In this document: positions 49,690 through 58,458 of the stretch, one piece after another
How the letters are laid out: the number at the start of each line of letters is the position of its first letter
Position numbering within the stretch: the first letter of the stretch is position 1
NCBI RefSeq assembly: GCF_017573505.1
Contig: NZ_JAGEOJ010000020.1
Span: 166,321-230,320 of the forward strand
Length of the DNA: 64,000 nt
Direction: 5' to 3'
Source of the DNA: Actinomadura barringtoniae
Lineage (GTDB): Bacteria > Actinomycetota > Actinomycetes > Streptosporangiales > Streptosporangiaceae
Translations under genes and position numbers: made by a program
Notes under the pieces: generated by a model
Seen by the model: only the letters and a program-made list of their open reading frames with translations
Databases searched by the model: none
What the model was told of the DNA's origin: nothing

Positions 49690-50344
49690 GATGGTTCTCG
49701 TGTGGGCATCACCTGGGAAGAGGCCTACCTCGACGGGCTCCAGGCAGCGGTGAAGGACGGCTCTGTGCCGATGGAGGGCCTGGCTTCCCGGTGAGCGCGG
49801 CGGCGAGGCCATCGCCGACGTGCTGTTCGGCACGTGCGACCCGGGCGGGCGGTTACCGGTGACGGTGCCGCGCAGCGTGGGCCAGCTCCCGATCTACTAC
49901 GGCGTCAGGCCCATGCGCGCGGCCGCCGACGCCTATGCGGGGCTTGCGGCGTCCCCGTTGTACGAGTTCGGCCACGGTCTGAGCTACACCACGTTCCGCT
50001 ACGACAACCTCAAGGTCTCCCGCCGCAGGATCAAGGCCGGAGAGACCACCGAGGTCCGCGTCGACATCACCAACACCGGCCACCGGGCCGACCAGGAGGT
50101 CGTCCAGCCCTACCTGGCCGACCGGCAGTCGAGCGTCTCGCTGCCCATCACGCAACTGCGCGGCTTCGCCAAGGTGGATCTGTGTCCGGGCCAGAAGGAG
50201 ACCGTCCGGCTCACGCTCGGCCCCCAGGACATGGAGCTGGTCGACGAATCGATGCGGCGGGTCGTCGAACCCGGCACGTTCGAGATCCAGATCGGCAACT
50301 CCTCCGCCAAGATCCACCTCCGCGGCACCTTCGAGGTCAGCTGA
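49690..50344 (+). pseudogene. Degenerate GH3 beta-glucosidase fragment
   Basis: A C-terminal piece from ~49785 reads PGERGGEAIADVLFG, DPGGRLPVTVPRSVGQLP, YEFGHGLSYTTF, then a complete fibronectin-III-like domain (EVRVDITNTGHRADQEVVQPYL ...) to the stop at 50344. This is the end of a bacterial GH3 beta-glucosidase. Just upstream, in another frame, YLDGLQAAVKDGSVPMEGL resembles the end of the GH3 N-terminal barrel; it stops at 49794. The nucleophile Asp domain and most of the barrel (normally ~500 residues) are missing. A large internal deletion plus frameshift is the simplest reading. An intact downstream frame from 49820 (174 aa) could still be translated but not as a glucosidase. Confidence 0.75.
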
Positions 50345-52787
50345 CGGGGTCGGCGGTCCAGCGGGCGAGGGTCGCCGCCAGCTCGTTCAGGTCGAAGGGT
50401 TTGGCGATGAAGTCGTCCATGCCCGCCGCCAGGCAGCGTTGCCGGTCCTCGGCGAACACGCTGGCGCTCAGCGCGATGATCGGGGTGTGGTCGCGGTCGC
50501 GGCGGCGGATCGCGCGGGTGGCGGTGTAGCCGTCCATCACCGGCATCTGGCAGTCCATCAAGATCGCCTGGTAGCGCCGGGTGCGGGTCAGCTCCACCGC
50601 CTGAACGCCGTCGGAGGCGACGTCGAATCGGTAGCCGAGCGAGGTCAGTACCTCGCGAGCGACCATCTGGTTCAGAGCGTTGTCCTCCACGAGCAGGATC
50701 CTCGCCCTCGCGGCGCCCGCCGCGGGCCGGTCCCCGGCCGCGCGGTCGGGCGTGGCGACCGCGGGCGGCGGTGCGTGCGGCAGGGCGAGGGTGAAACGGA
50801 AGGTCGTTCCTTCGCCGGGCGCGCTGAACGCGGTGAGGTCGCCGCCCATCGCGGTGGCGAGACGGCGGGAGATCGCCAGGCCGAGGCCGGTGCCGCCATG
50901 ACGGCGGGTCGTGGACGCGTCGGCCTGGACGAACGGCTCGAACAGGCGCGCCTGGACGTCGGGTGGAATGCCTTCCCCGGTGTCGCGTACCTCGATCCGG
51001 ATCGAGGTACGGGCCGGGTCCTCAGGCGGCTCGGTGAGTCCGACGGCCACGATGATCTCGCCCTCGGAGGTGAACTTCACCGCGTTGGACACCAGATTGA
51101 GAACGACCTGACGGACCCGCGTCCGGTCCCCGCGCACCCACCCCGACTCCGACCGCCAGGCGCGGACCTGGAGCGTCAGCCCCTTGTCCGCGGCCGCCGC
51201 CTCGAACAGGGCCACCGCCTCCTGGACCGTGGCCACCGGATCGAACGCGCGGTCGTCCAGCACCAGGGCGCCGGCCTCGATCTTCGACAGATCGAGGATG
51301 TCGTTGGAGATCGCCAGCAGCGATTCGCCCGCATCGCGGATCCCGTCCGCCCGGCGTCTCTGTTCGGTGTCCAGCGGCCCGGCGAGCAGGGCATGGGCCA
51401 GGCCGATGACCCCGTTCAAGGGGGTACGGATCTCATGGCTCATCGTCGCCAGGAACGCCGACTTCAGCCGGGACGCCTCCACCGCCTGGTCACGGGCGGC
51501 GGCCAGCTCGTCCTCGATCGCCTTGCGGACGGTGACGTCCAGGCCGATCCCCCGTACCCGCACCAGCTCGCCGTCCTGGTTGCGTTGAACGACACCCTGG
51601 GTGTTGAGCACCCTTCCCTCGCCGTCGCTGTGCACGCGTAGGTCGACCTTGAACGAGCCGCCGTCGGCGCACTCGGCGGTCGCGTCGAGGAACCGGGGTC
51701 GATCGGCCGGGTCGATGAGATCCAGGAAGTCCGCGAACGTCACGGCCGTGCTCGCACGCGGCAGCCCGAGCGTCTCGCGAAGCTCGGCCGAGCAGCTGAC
51801 CATGCCGGACTCGATGTCGTACTCCCAGCTGCCCAGCCCCGCCATGTGCTGCGCGCCGCGCAACTGCGTCCGTTCCCGCTCCAGATCGGCGGCACTGCGC
51901 CGCAGTGCGGCGGTCGCGCGTTCCCGTTCAACGGTCAAGGCCGCCAGCAGCAGGCTCGTCGCGGCCACGACCACGACGTACTGCTCGGCCTGCAAGAGAC
52001 CGCTGCTCAGGGACGGCAGGACCAGCGAGCCCAGACCCCGCGCCGTCACCCAGACCAAGACGACCGCGCACACCGCGTTCACCAGGGCCGCCCCGGCCAG
52101 CCGGAACCGGATCGCCGCCCACACCGCGACCGGGAAGACCACCGCCGTACGGATCGCTTCGACATGGGTCGCCGACCACAACACCACGGCCAGCGTCGTC
52201 GCAAGCGCGCCTGCCTCGACCCACCGGCCGGTCGTCAGCCGTGAACGCACCCCGGGACGTGTCTCGTGGTCGGGCCACAGCAGCAGCACGAGCGGGGTCA
52301 CGGTGAGGACGCCGGCCGCGTCCCCGAACCACCACAGCGTCCACGCCGAACCAGCGTGCGCCGAGTCCACGATCTCCGCCGACCGCAACGCCACGATCCC
52401 CACGGTCGCGCTGACCATCGTCGCCGCCAGGGCCCCCGCACCGGTCAGCACCAGCAGATCCCACGTCCGGAACGCCCGCCGATCGAACCCGAGCAGCCGC
52501 AGCAAGAACAACGCCGCCGCGGCCTCCAGCGTGTTCCCGACCGCGATCGCCAACGCCACGGTGAACGGCACCGAGGTGAGCGCGTTGAACACCAAGGCGC
52601 CCGCGAACACGCCGGGCAGCATCCGATAACCGGCGAGCAGCACGGCGGCGACCGCCAGCCCCACCGGAAACCACAGCGGCGCGACGCTGGTGTTCATCGA
52701 GGCCGCGCCGAACGCAGCCTTACCCGCCAGGACGTAGCACGCCGCCAGCAACAGAACCTGGCCTAGATAAGCCGCGCTGCGGACCAT
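50337..52787 (-). CDS. Hybrid histidine kinase: MASE1 - PAS - HisKA - HATPase - receiver
   Basis: 816 aa from the ATG at 52787 (GGGAG upstream). The MASE1-like membrane sensor covers residues 1-~290 (AAFGAASMNTSVAPLWFPVGLAVAAVLLAGYRMLPGVFAGAL). A PAS/PAC domain is at ~325-435 (LGSWEYDIESGMVSCSAELRETLGL). The HisKA box MSHEIRTPLNGVIGLAH has His 451; HATPase follows (QVVLNLVSNAVKFTSEG, DTGEGIPPDVQARLFEPFVQ, GGTGLGLAISRRLA). The C-terminal receiver (ILLVEDNALNQMVAREVL) has Asp 745 in LMDCQMPVMDG. No HPt or output gene is next to it, so it is an orphan that needs a phosphotransfer partner elsewhere. MASE1 ligands are unknown. Its stop overlaps the glucosidase remnant. Confidence 0.9.
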   Translation of the reverse strand: MVRSAAYLGQVLLLAACYVLAGKAAFGAASMNTSVAPLWFPVGLAVAAVLLAGYRMLPGVFAGALVFNALTSVPFTVALAIAVGNTLEAAAALFLLRLLGFDRRAFRTWDLLVLTGAGALAATMVSATVGIVALRSAEIVDSAHAGSAWTLWWFGDAAGVLTVTPLVLLLWPDHETRPGVRSRLTTGRWVEAGALATTLAVVLWSATHVEAIRTAVVFPVAVWAAIRFRLAGAALVNAVCAVVLVWVTARGLGSLVLPSLSSGLLQAEQYVVVVAATSLLLAALTVERERATAALRRSAADLERERTQLRGAQHMAGLGSWEYDIESGMVSCSAELRETLGLPRASTAVTFADFLDLIDPADRPRFLDATAECADGGSFKVDLRVHSDGEGRVLNTQGVVQRNQDGELVRVRGIGLDVTVRKAIEDELAAARDQAVEASRLKSAFLATMSHEIRTPLNGVIGLAHALLAGPLDTEQRRRADGIRDAGESLLAISNDILDLSKIEAGALVLDDRAFDPVATVQEAVALFEAAAADKGLTLQVRAWRSESGWVRGDRTRVRQVVLNLVSNAVKFTSEGEIIVAVGLTEPPEDPARTSIRIEVRDTGEGIPPDVQARLFEPFVQADASTTRRHGGTGLGLAISRRLATAMGGDLTAFSAPGEGTTFRFTLALPHAPPPAVATPDRAAGDRPAAGAARARILLVEDNALNQMVAREVLTSLGYRFDVASDGVQAVELTRTRRYQAILMDCQMPVMDGYTATRAIRRRDRDHTPIIALSASVFAEDRQRCLAAGMDDFIAKPFDLNELAATLARWTADPVS

Positions 52788-52994
52788 CGCGCGCTCCCTG
52801 TCCAGGCCGGATGACCGGCGGAGAGATGACTCGACTCTACGCCTCCGCCTCCCGATGCGAAGTGACGCTTCGATACGAGGAACCCGCCGGATCGGGCGGT
52901 GACCGTTCGCGGCCAGTCCGAAGGGTGAACCTCGCCGGGCGGCACGCCGTGAAGCCGGTGTCGATGGACTTCGTTCGAGCGATGGAGGCCGGTC

Positions 52995-54221
52995 ATGACC
53001 CGGACCATCCGTAACGGTTTCGCGGCGTTCCTCATCGCCGCCGTCACGCTGATGGCGCTCGTCCTGCCCGCCGGTGCCGCCGGTGGGTGGAGCACGCCGA
53101 TCAGGCTGTCCACGCCCATCCCGCCGACCGACGTGGTCGACGGGCCGTCGATCGCGGTCACTGCGACCGGAGCGCAGGCCGCCGCATGGTACGACCAGGC
53201 GGCGGACGGCAGCCAGTTCGTGCACGTTCGCACCAGCACCAACGGCACTTCCTGGTCCGCGCCGACGACGCTCGGCGGCGGTGTCAGCCCGGCGGTCGCG
53301 CTCGCGCCGGACGGCCGCGCGGTCTCCGTCTGGGAGGGCCTGCCGCCGATCACCGGGGTCATGAAGGCGAGCGTCCGGCCGCCGGGCGGATCCTGGAGCG
53401 CGCCCGTCACGCTCGGCACCGACGCGGGCGCGCCGCAGCTGGCCATCGACGGTTCCGGGAACGCGGTCGCGGTCTGGGCCTCCAACGCCGGTGTCCTGAC
53501 GGCGAGTCTTCCGGCCGGCGGCTCCTGGTCGGCGGTCCGCACGCTGGATCCGAGCGGCCGCGCCGTGCGGCTGGCGGTGAATTCCGGCGGGTCGGCCGTC
53601 GCGGCCTGGAACGGCCCCAGCGGCGCGATCTTCGCCGCTGCCGGGACCACCACCGGCGGGTTCTCGGCGGCCGTGACCGTCGCCGCCCCCGCGTACCGGC
53701 AGGGCAACCCCGCCGTCGCGCTGAACGACGCCGGTCAGGCCTCGCTGGTCTGGCGCGGCCGCACCACCGTGCTCGCCGCGACCCGTACCGCGGGCGGCGC
53801 GTGGAGCGCGGTGACGACGCTCACCACCGGCGCCTCCGGCTCGGTCGGCACGGCGATCGACGCGGCGGGCAACGCCGTCGCGGCGTTCGTGCGCGTCGGC
53901 CCGGGCGCCACGACCTTCCCGGCGTACGTGTCGCGCCTGCCCGCGGGCGGCGCCTGGGGACCGGCCACGCTGATCTCGTCGGCGAACGACTACGTCGGCG
54001 CGCCGCAGGCCGCCGCCACCCCGGCGGGCGCCTTCGTGGTCGCCTGGATGGACGGCAACGGCAACACGCTGCGTGCCGCGACGGCCGCGCCCGGCGGATC
54101 GTTCGGGTCACCGGCCGCGGTGGTGGGCGCCTTCGGCTCGTTCGACCTGGCCGCGGCGCCCGGTCACGCGGTGCTGATGTGGACCTCGGGAGGCGCCACG
54201 GTGTCCGGCGAGACCCTCTAG
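52995..54221 (+). CDS. Secreted beta-propeller-like repeat protein
   Basis: 408 aa with a signal peptide (FAAFLIAAVTLMALVLPAGAA). The mature part is built of ~50-residue repeats, each with a WSAP/VTL strand and a value-of-AVSVWxx strand: GGSWSAPVTLG, GGSWSAVRTLD, GGFSAAVTVA, GGAWSAVTTLT, GGAWGPATLIS, GGSFGSPAAVV. Six or seven blades fit a propeller. Such proteins are common in actinomycete secretomes; binding partner unknown. Divergent from the MASE1 kinase; its stop overlaps that of the OmpR-type kinase by 4 bases. Confidence 0.7.
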   Translation: MTRTIRNGFAAFLIAAVTLMALVLPAGAAGGWSTPIRLSTPIPPTDVVDGPSIAVTATGAQAAAWYDQAADGSQFVHVRTSTNGTSWSAPTTLGGGVSPAVALAPDGRAVSVWEGLPPITGVMKASVRPPGGSWSAPVTLGTDAGAPQLAIDGSGNAVAVWASNAGVLTASLPAGGSWSAVRTLDPSGRAVRLAVNSGGSAVAAWNGPSGAIFAAAGTTTGGFSAAVTVAAPAYRQGNPAVALNDAGQASLVWRGRTTVLAATRTAGGAWSAVTTLTTGASGSVGTAIDAAGNAVAAFVRVGPGATTFPAYVSRLPAGGAWGPATLISSANDYVGAPQAAATPAGAFVVAWMDGNGNTLRAATAAPGGSFGSPAAVVGAFGSFDLAAAPGHAVLMWTSGGATVSGETL

Positions 54222-55756
54222 AGCAAGCCGGCCGGTGGGTGATCGGTCTTCATGGGCAGCGTCACTCTGAAGGTCGTGCGGCCCGGTGCTCCGGCCAGCT
54301 CGGCGTGGCCGCCGTGCGCGGTGGCCACGCCGTCCACGATGGCGAGGCCGAGACCGGTGCCGCCCTCCGCGCGTGATCTGCTCTGGGAGGCGCGGACGAA
54401 CCGCTGGAAGAGCTCGGCCCGGATGTCGGGCGGCACGCCGGGGCCGTCGTCCTCGACCTCGAGTTCGGCGCGGTCCTCCCGCCCGGCGACCCGGACGGTG
54501 ACGTGGGTGCCCGGCGGGGTGTGCGTACGGGCGTTGGCGAGTAGGTTGGCGACCATCTGGTGCAGCCGGTGCTCGTCGCCTCGCACGACGACCGGTTCTT
54601 CGGGGAGCACCAGCTCCCAGCGGTGGTCGGGTCCGGCGACGCGTGCGTCGCTGGTGGCGTCCAGCACCAGGCGGGTGAGGTCCACCGGCTCGGAGACGAG
54701 CGGGCGTCCGGTGTCCAGCCGGGCGAGCAGCAGCAGGTCGTCGACCAGCTCGCTCATCCGCACCGCTTCGGCCTCGATGCGGCCCAGGGCGTGCGCGACG
54801 GGTTCGGGCAGGCCGGCGGGGCTGCGCAGGGCGAGCTCGGCGTGGCCCCGTACGGCGGCCACGGGTGTGCGCAGTTCGTGGCTGGCGTCGGCGGCGAAGC
54901 GGCGCAGCCGTTCCTCGCTGGCGTGGCGGCGGGCCAGCGCGTCCTCGATGTGCGCGAGCATCCTGTTCAGGGCGGCGCCGACCTGGCCGACCTCGGTGCG
55001 CGGGTCGGTGTCGGGGACCCGTTCGGGCATCGCCACCTCGCCGCCCGCGAGCGGCAGTTCGGCGACCCGCGTGGCCGTGGACACCACCCGGCGCAGCGGG
55101 CGCAGTGTGAGCCGGACCCACAGGGCCGCCGCGGTCCCGGCAGCGGCCAGCACGATCCCGAAGACCACCAGCTCCACCAGCTCGAGGCGGTGGAGGGTCT
55201 CCTCGACCGGGTGCAGGGACAGCCCGGTGATCAGGATGTCGCCGTCGTCACCGTGCACCGCCATCACGCGGTACTCCTCGAGCGCCGACAGACTCAACCG
55301 GTGTCCATGACCGTCCGGCCGTACCGAGGCCAGCGCCTGCCGGTCGGCAGCGGTGAGCGGGACCGGCTCGAAGCTCTGCGCCTGGACGACCGAGGCGGCG
55401 GTCACCTGCCCCGACACGAGCCTGGCGCCGAAGGTGCGCGGTGCCTGCCCGCGGGTGTCGGTCCGGTTGTCGGCGTCGGGCCTGTGCTCGTGTTCCAGGC
55501 TCGCCGGGAACCGGCCGCCTTCGGTGGCGAGCTGCTGGTCGAGCCGCCCCACCAGGAACCCGCGCAGGGCCGTGATGGTCGCGACGCCCACGATCAGGCA
55601 GCTCACAGCGAGCAGAACGACCAGGCCCAGGGTCAGCCGTGCGCGCAGGGTCCGCGGAACCGGAACGCGCGGGCCGTTCACGCGCGGGCCGTTCACGCGC
55701 GGGCCGTTCACGCGCGGGCCGTTCACGCGAGGTCCGTTCACGCGCGGGCCGTTCAC
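54218..55756 (-). CDS. OmpR-partner sensor histidine kinase with repeat N-terminus
   Basis: Up to 512 aa. The first GTG (55756) overlaps the regulator stop (GTGA). The N-terminus is six NGPRV repeats, each providing another possible GTG start. Then membrane helix 1 (LTLGLVVLLAVSCLIVGVATI), an external sensor of ~120 residues, membrane helix 2 (LVELVVFGIVLAAAGTAAALWV), and HAMP (LRPLRRVVSTATRVAELPL). The HisKA box FAADASHELRTPVAAVRGH has its phospho-His near 292; HATPase follows (NLLANARTHTPPGT, GTGLGLAIVDGVATAHGG). Adjacent and upstream of the flavin electron-transfer operon, on the opposite strand. Confidence 0.9.
   Translation of the reverse strand: MNGPRVNGPRVNGPRVNGPRVNGPRVNGPRVPVPRTLRARLTLGLVVLLAVSCLIVGVATITALRGFLVGRLDQQLATEGGRFPASLEHEHRPDADNRTDTRGQAPRTFGARLVSGQVTAASVVQAQSFEPVPLTAADRQALASVRPDGHGHRLSLSALEEYRVMAVHGDDGDILITGLSLHPVEETLHRLELVELVVFGIVLAAAGTAAALWVRLTLRPLRRVVSTATRVAELPLAGGEVAMPERVPDTDPRTEVGQVGAALNRMLAHIEDALARRHASEERLRRFAADASHELRTPVAAVRGHAELALRSPAGLPEPVAHALGRIEAEAVRMSELVDDLLLLARLDTGRPLVSEPVDLTRLVLDATSDARVAGPDHRWELVLPEEPVVVRGDEHRLHQMVANLLANARTHTPPGTHVTVRVAGREDRAELEVEDDGPGVPPDIRAELFQRFVRASQSRSRAEGGTGLGLAIVDGVATAHGGHAELAGAPGRTTFRVTLPMKTDHPPAGLL
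55667..55756 (-). repeat. 15-bp minisatellite (6 copies) at response regulator/kinase junction
   Basis: Six units of GCGCGGGCCGTTCAC (plus strand; one variant unit 55727-55741 has GAGGTCC). A further partial unit at 55757-55766 is the end of the response regulator gene. Each unit carries GTGAAC on the minus strand, i.e. a fresh start codon in the kinase frame. Confidence 0.9.
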
Positions 55757-56535
55757 GCGAGGTCCGGTTTGAGAACGTAGCCGACGCCGCGAACTGTGTG
55801 GATCATGGGCGGGCGGCCCGCGTCGATCTTCTTGCGCAGGTAGCTGATGTAGAGCTCCACCACGTGGGCCTGGCCGCCGAAGTCATAGCTCCACACCCGG
55901 TCCATGATCTGCGCTTTGCTCAGCACCCGGCGAGGATTGCGCATCAGGAAGCGCAGCAGTTCGAACTCGGTCGGCGTGAGGTCGACGATCTCACCGCCGC
56001 GGACGACCTCGCGGGCCTCCTCGTCCATGGTCAGCGTCCCGACCGTGATCAGGCCCGACTCCACCACCTGCCTGGTCATCCCGGCACGGCGCAGCAGGCC
56101 CCGCAGGCGGGCGAGCACCTCTTCGAGGCTGAACGGCTTGGTGACGTAGTCGTCCCCGCCCGCGGTGATCCCCGCGATCCGGTCCTCCACGGCGTCGCGT
56201 GCGGTCAGGAACAGCACGCACACCTCGGGGCTGTCGGCACGGATCCGCCTGAGCACCTGGAAGCCGTCGATATCGGGCAGCATCACGTCCAGCACGACCA
56301 CGTCGGGCCGGAACTCCCGGGCGGCCGCCACCGCGGACGCACCGTCGGCGGCCGTACGGACCGCCCAGCCCTCCAGCGCCAGCATCCGCGACAGCACATC
56401 GGCCAGGTCCGGCTCGTCGTCCACGACGAGAGCCCGAACCGGTGTGCCATCGGCTCGCCGGAGTCCCGCGGGCCGCGAGGCGCCCGATGGAAGATCATCG
56501 TCACCCGGTGGGATGTCGTCGTCAGCCGTCGTCAT
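55753..56535 (-). CDS. OmpR/PhoB-family response regulator
   Basis: 260 aa. An acidic N-terminal extension (TTADDDIPPGDDDLPSG) precedes the receiver (VRALVVDDEPDLADVL; phospho-Asp 83 in VVVLDVMLPD; Lys in YVTKPFS). The C-terminal winged helix includes LTPTEFELLRFLMRNPRRVLSKAQIMDRVWSYDF and YISYLRKKIDAGRPPMIHTVRGVGYVL. The C-terminus, PDLA, is encoded by the sequence from which the downstream minisatellite seems derived. Divergent from the flavin operon, 114 bases apart, so likely its regulator. Confidence 0.92.
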   Translation of the reverse strand: MTTADDDIPPGDDDLPSGASRPAGLRRADGTPVRALVVDDEPDLADVLSRMLALEGWAVRTAADGASAVAAAREFRPDVVVLDVMLPDIDGFQVLRRIRADSPEVCVLFLTARDAVEDRIAGITAGGDDYVTKPFSLEEVLARLRGLLRRAGMTRQVVESGLITVGTLTMDEEAREVVRGGEIVDLTPTEFELLRFLMRNPRRVLSKAQIMDRVWSYDFGGQAHVVELYISYLRKKIDAGRPPMIHTVRGVGYVLKPDLA

Positions 56536-56649
56536 AGTGCCCCCAGGCTCCCTCTCGAACCTCTGTGTTTCCTCTGAAGAGGCTCTGAAAGGCGCCGTTC
56601 ACCATGATGTCAGAGGGATTTCAGAACTTGCGCTGGCAGGGTCGGCCGC

Positions 56650-58020
56650 ATGACCACCACACGAGCCGGCGGCGCGGGCGTCCGTGCGTGGGGGGCGCCG
56701 CCGGCACACCGGAGAGCCTGGCGTCCGCCGGCCTCCTGGCCGCTGTTGTTGATCTTCGCTGGCGGCGGCCTGGTCCTGGCGCTCTGGTGGATCGGCACGC
56801 GCTCGGTCACCGGCCTCGACGGCTGGCTCACCGAGGCGGGCCGCGTCACCGGACTGCTCGCCGGCTACGGCTGCGCCGTTCTGCTGGCCCTGATGGCCCG
56901 CGTCCCGGCGCTGGAACGCGGCGTCGGCACCGACCGGCTCGCGCGCTGGCACGCCGCAGGCGGCCGGTACACCGTCTTCCTCGCCCTCGCGCACGTCCTA
57001 TTGATCATTACGGGGTACGCGGTGACCGCACGGACCGATCCCGTCCGCGAAACGGTCAGGGTCGTCGTCGACTATCCCGAGATGCTCAAGGCGACGGCGG
57101 GGTTCCTGCTCCTGGTCGGCGTCGGGATCACCTCGGCGCGGGCCGCTCGCCGGCGACTCAGCTACGAGACGTGGCACTACCTGCATTTCGCCACCTACCT
57201 GGCAGTCTTCCTGGCCTTCTTCCACCAGCTGGCCAACGGCGCGCAGTTCGTGAGCTCGCCCTGGGCGCGGCTCTTCTGGTACTCGCTCTACATCGGCGTC
57301 GCCGTCTTCCTGGCGTGGTACCGCTTCCTCGTCCCGATACGCCGCGGGCTACGCCACCAGCTGCGAGTGGCCGATGTACGGCTTGAGTCCCCCGGTGTCG
57401 TCTCGGTCTACATGACCGGCCACCACCTCGACGACCTCGGAGCCGAGCCCGGACAGTTCTTCCGCTGGCGTTTCCTCACACCGGGCATGTGGTGGGCGGC
57501 CAACCCGTACTCGCTGTCGGCCCCGCCGCGCGACGACTGCCTGCGCATCACCGTCAAGGTCGCCGGCGATCACAGCCGTGCCCTGGCCAGGCTCCGGCCC
57601 GGGATCCGCGTCTGGGCCGAAGGGCCCTACGGCTCCTTCACGGGCAAGCGTCGCCGCAGCAACAGGGCTCTCCTGTTGGCGGGCGGGGTCGGCATCACGC
57701 CACTGCGCACGCTGTTCGAGACCCTGCCCGGTGACCTCGTTCTCGTCTATCTCGCGCGCACGTCCACCGACCTGGCGCTGTACGGCGAGCTGGAGGCCAT
57801 CGCCGTGGCACGCGGTGCGCGGGCCCTCTATTTCGTCGACGAGCCCTCGGACTACTCCCTCCCCCTCACCGGCCGGGCCCTTCTGCATCTCATCCCCGAC
57901 CTGGTGGAGCGAGACGTCTACCTGTGCGGCCCTCCAGGAATGGCGGAGGCGGCCCGCAAGGCACTCGCCCAGGCAGGGGTCCGCAATCGCGACGTCCACT
58001 TCGAATCGTTCGAGTTCTAA
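56650..58020 (+). CDS. Ferric-reductase-like transmembrane flavoprotein oxidoreductase
   Basis: 456 aa. Membrane half (residues ~28-235): six or so helices with haem-binding His in HAAGGRYTVFLALAHVLLII and WHYLHFATYLAVFLAFFHQL. Cytoplasmic half: FAD-binding region (AEPGQFFRWRFL, NPYSLSAPP), then a ferredoxin-NADP-reductase fold (LLLAGGVGITPLRTLFETL, VYLCGPPGMAEAARKAL). It should move electrons from NAD(P)H across the membrane to an outside acceptor. The two genes directly after it encode an FMN-binding protein and its flavinylating enzyme, which marks the acceptor. Divergent from the OmpR-type pair. Confidence 0.88.
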   Translation: MTTTRAGGAGVRAWGAPPAHRRAWRPPASWPLLLIFAGGGLVLALWWIGTRSVTGLDGWLTEAGRVTGLLAGYGCAVLLALMARVPALERGVGTDRLARWHAAGGRYTVFLALAHVLLIITGYAVTARTDPVRETVRVVVDYPEMLKATAGFLLLVGVGITSARAARRRLSYETWHYLHFATYLAVFLAFFHQLANGAQFVSSPWARLFWYSLYIGVAVFLAWYRFLVPIRRGLRHQLRVADVRLESPGVVSVYMTGHHLDDLGAEPGQFFRWRFLTPGMWWAANPYSLSAPPRDDCLRITVKVAGDHSRALARLRPGIRVWAEGPYGSFTGKRRRSNRALLLAGGVGITPLRTLFETLPGDLVLVYLARTSTDLALYGELEAIAVARGARALYFVDEPSDYSLPLTGRALLHLIPDLVERDVYLCGPPGMAEAARKALAQAGVRNRDVHFESFEF

Positions 58021-58032
58021 GGAGTCGCGATC

Positions 58033-58458
58033 GTGCACCGAGCCGCCGTGGCCACCGCATCAACCGTTGCCGGGATCGCTCTGCTCCTCGCCCTGAAACC
58101 GCACCACTCCCCCGCCGCCGCCACCGCCACCGCCACACGATCGGAGCCAACGGGCAAGGCCACCGCACCGCCGGCATCGGCGAGCGGCACCTACAAAGGC
58201 AAGGTCGTCGACACTCGCTACGGACCTGTCCAGGTCGAGGCCACCGTGTCCCAGGGCCGGATCACCGCGGTGCGCGCCATCCGTCTTCCCTCCGACAACG
58301 GCAGGGACAGGGAGATCGCCGCGATAGCCGTCCCGCAACTCACCCAGGAGGCCATCGCGGCGGGCAACGCGCACATCGACGCGGTCTCCGGGGCCACCTA
58401 CACCAGCGAGGGCTACATCTCCTCCTTGCAGAGCGCCTTGGACCGGGCCGGTGCCTGA
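58033..58458 (+). CDS. Extracytoplasmic FMN-binding protein (covalent flavin carrier)
   Basis: 141 aa, GTG 58033 with AAGGAG upstream. N-terminal export/anchor helix (TVAGIALLLAL), Ala/Thr-rich linker, then an FMN_bind domain: GTYKGKVVDTRYGPVQVEATV, RITAVRAIRLP. The flavinylation motif DAVSGAT lies at residues 116-122, fitting DxxSGAT, with Thr 122 as the predicted FMN attachment site. Accepts electrons from the preceding flavoprotein. Its stop overlaps the apbE start by 8 bases. Confidence 0.88.
   Translation: MHRAAVATASTVAGIALLLALKPHHSPAAATATATRSEPTGKATAPPASASGTYKGKVVDTRYGPVQVEATVSQGRITAVRAIRLPSDNGRDREIAAIAVPQLTQEAIAAGNAHIDAVSGATYTSEGYISSLQSALDRAGA

Noticed and set aside
55667..55756. Possible CRISPR array (regular repeats)
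   Set aside because: Units are 15 bp, contiguous with no spacers, and lie in a kinase reading frame. The same applies to the arrays at 44.1 and 45.4 kb.
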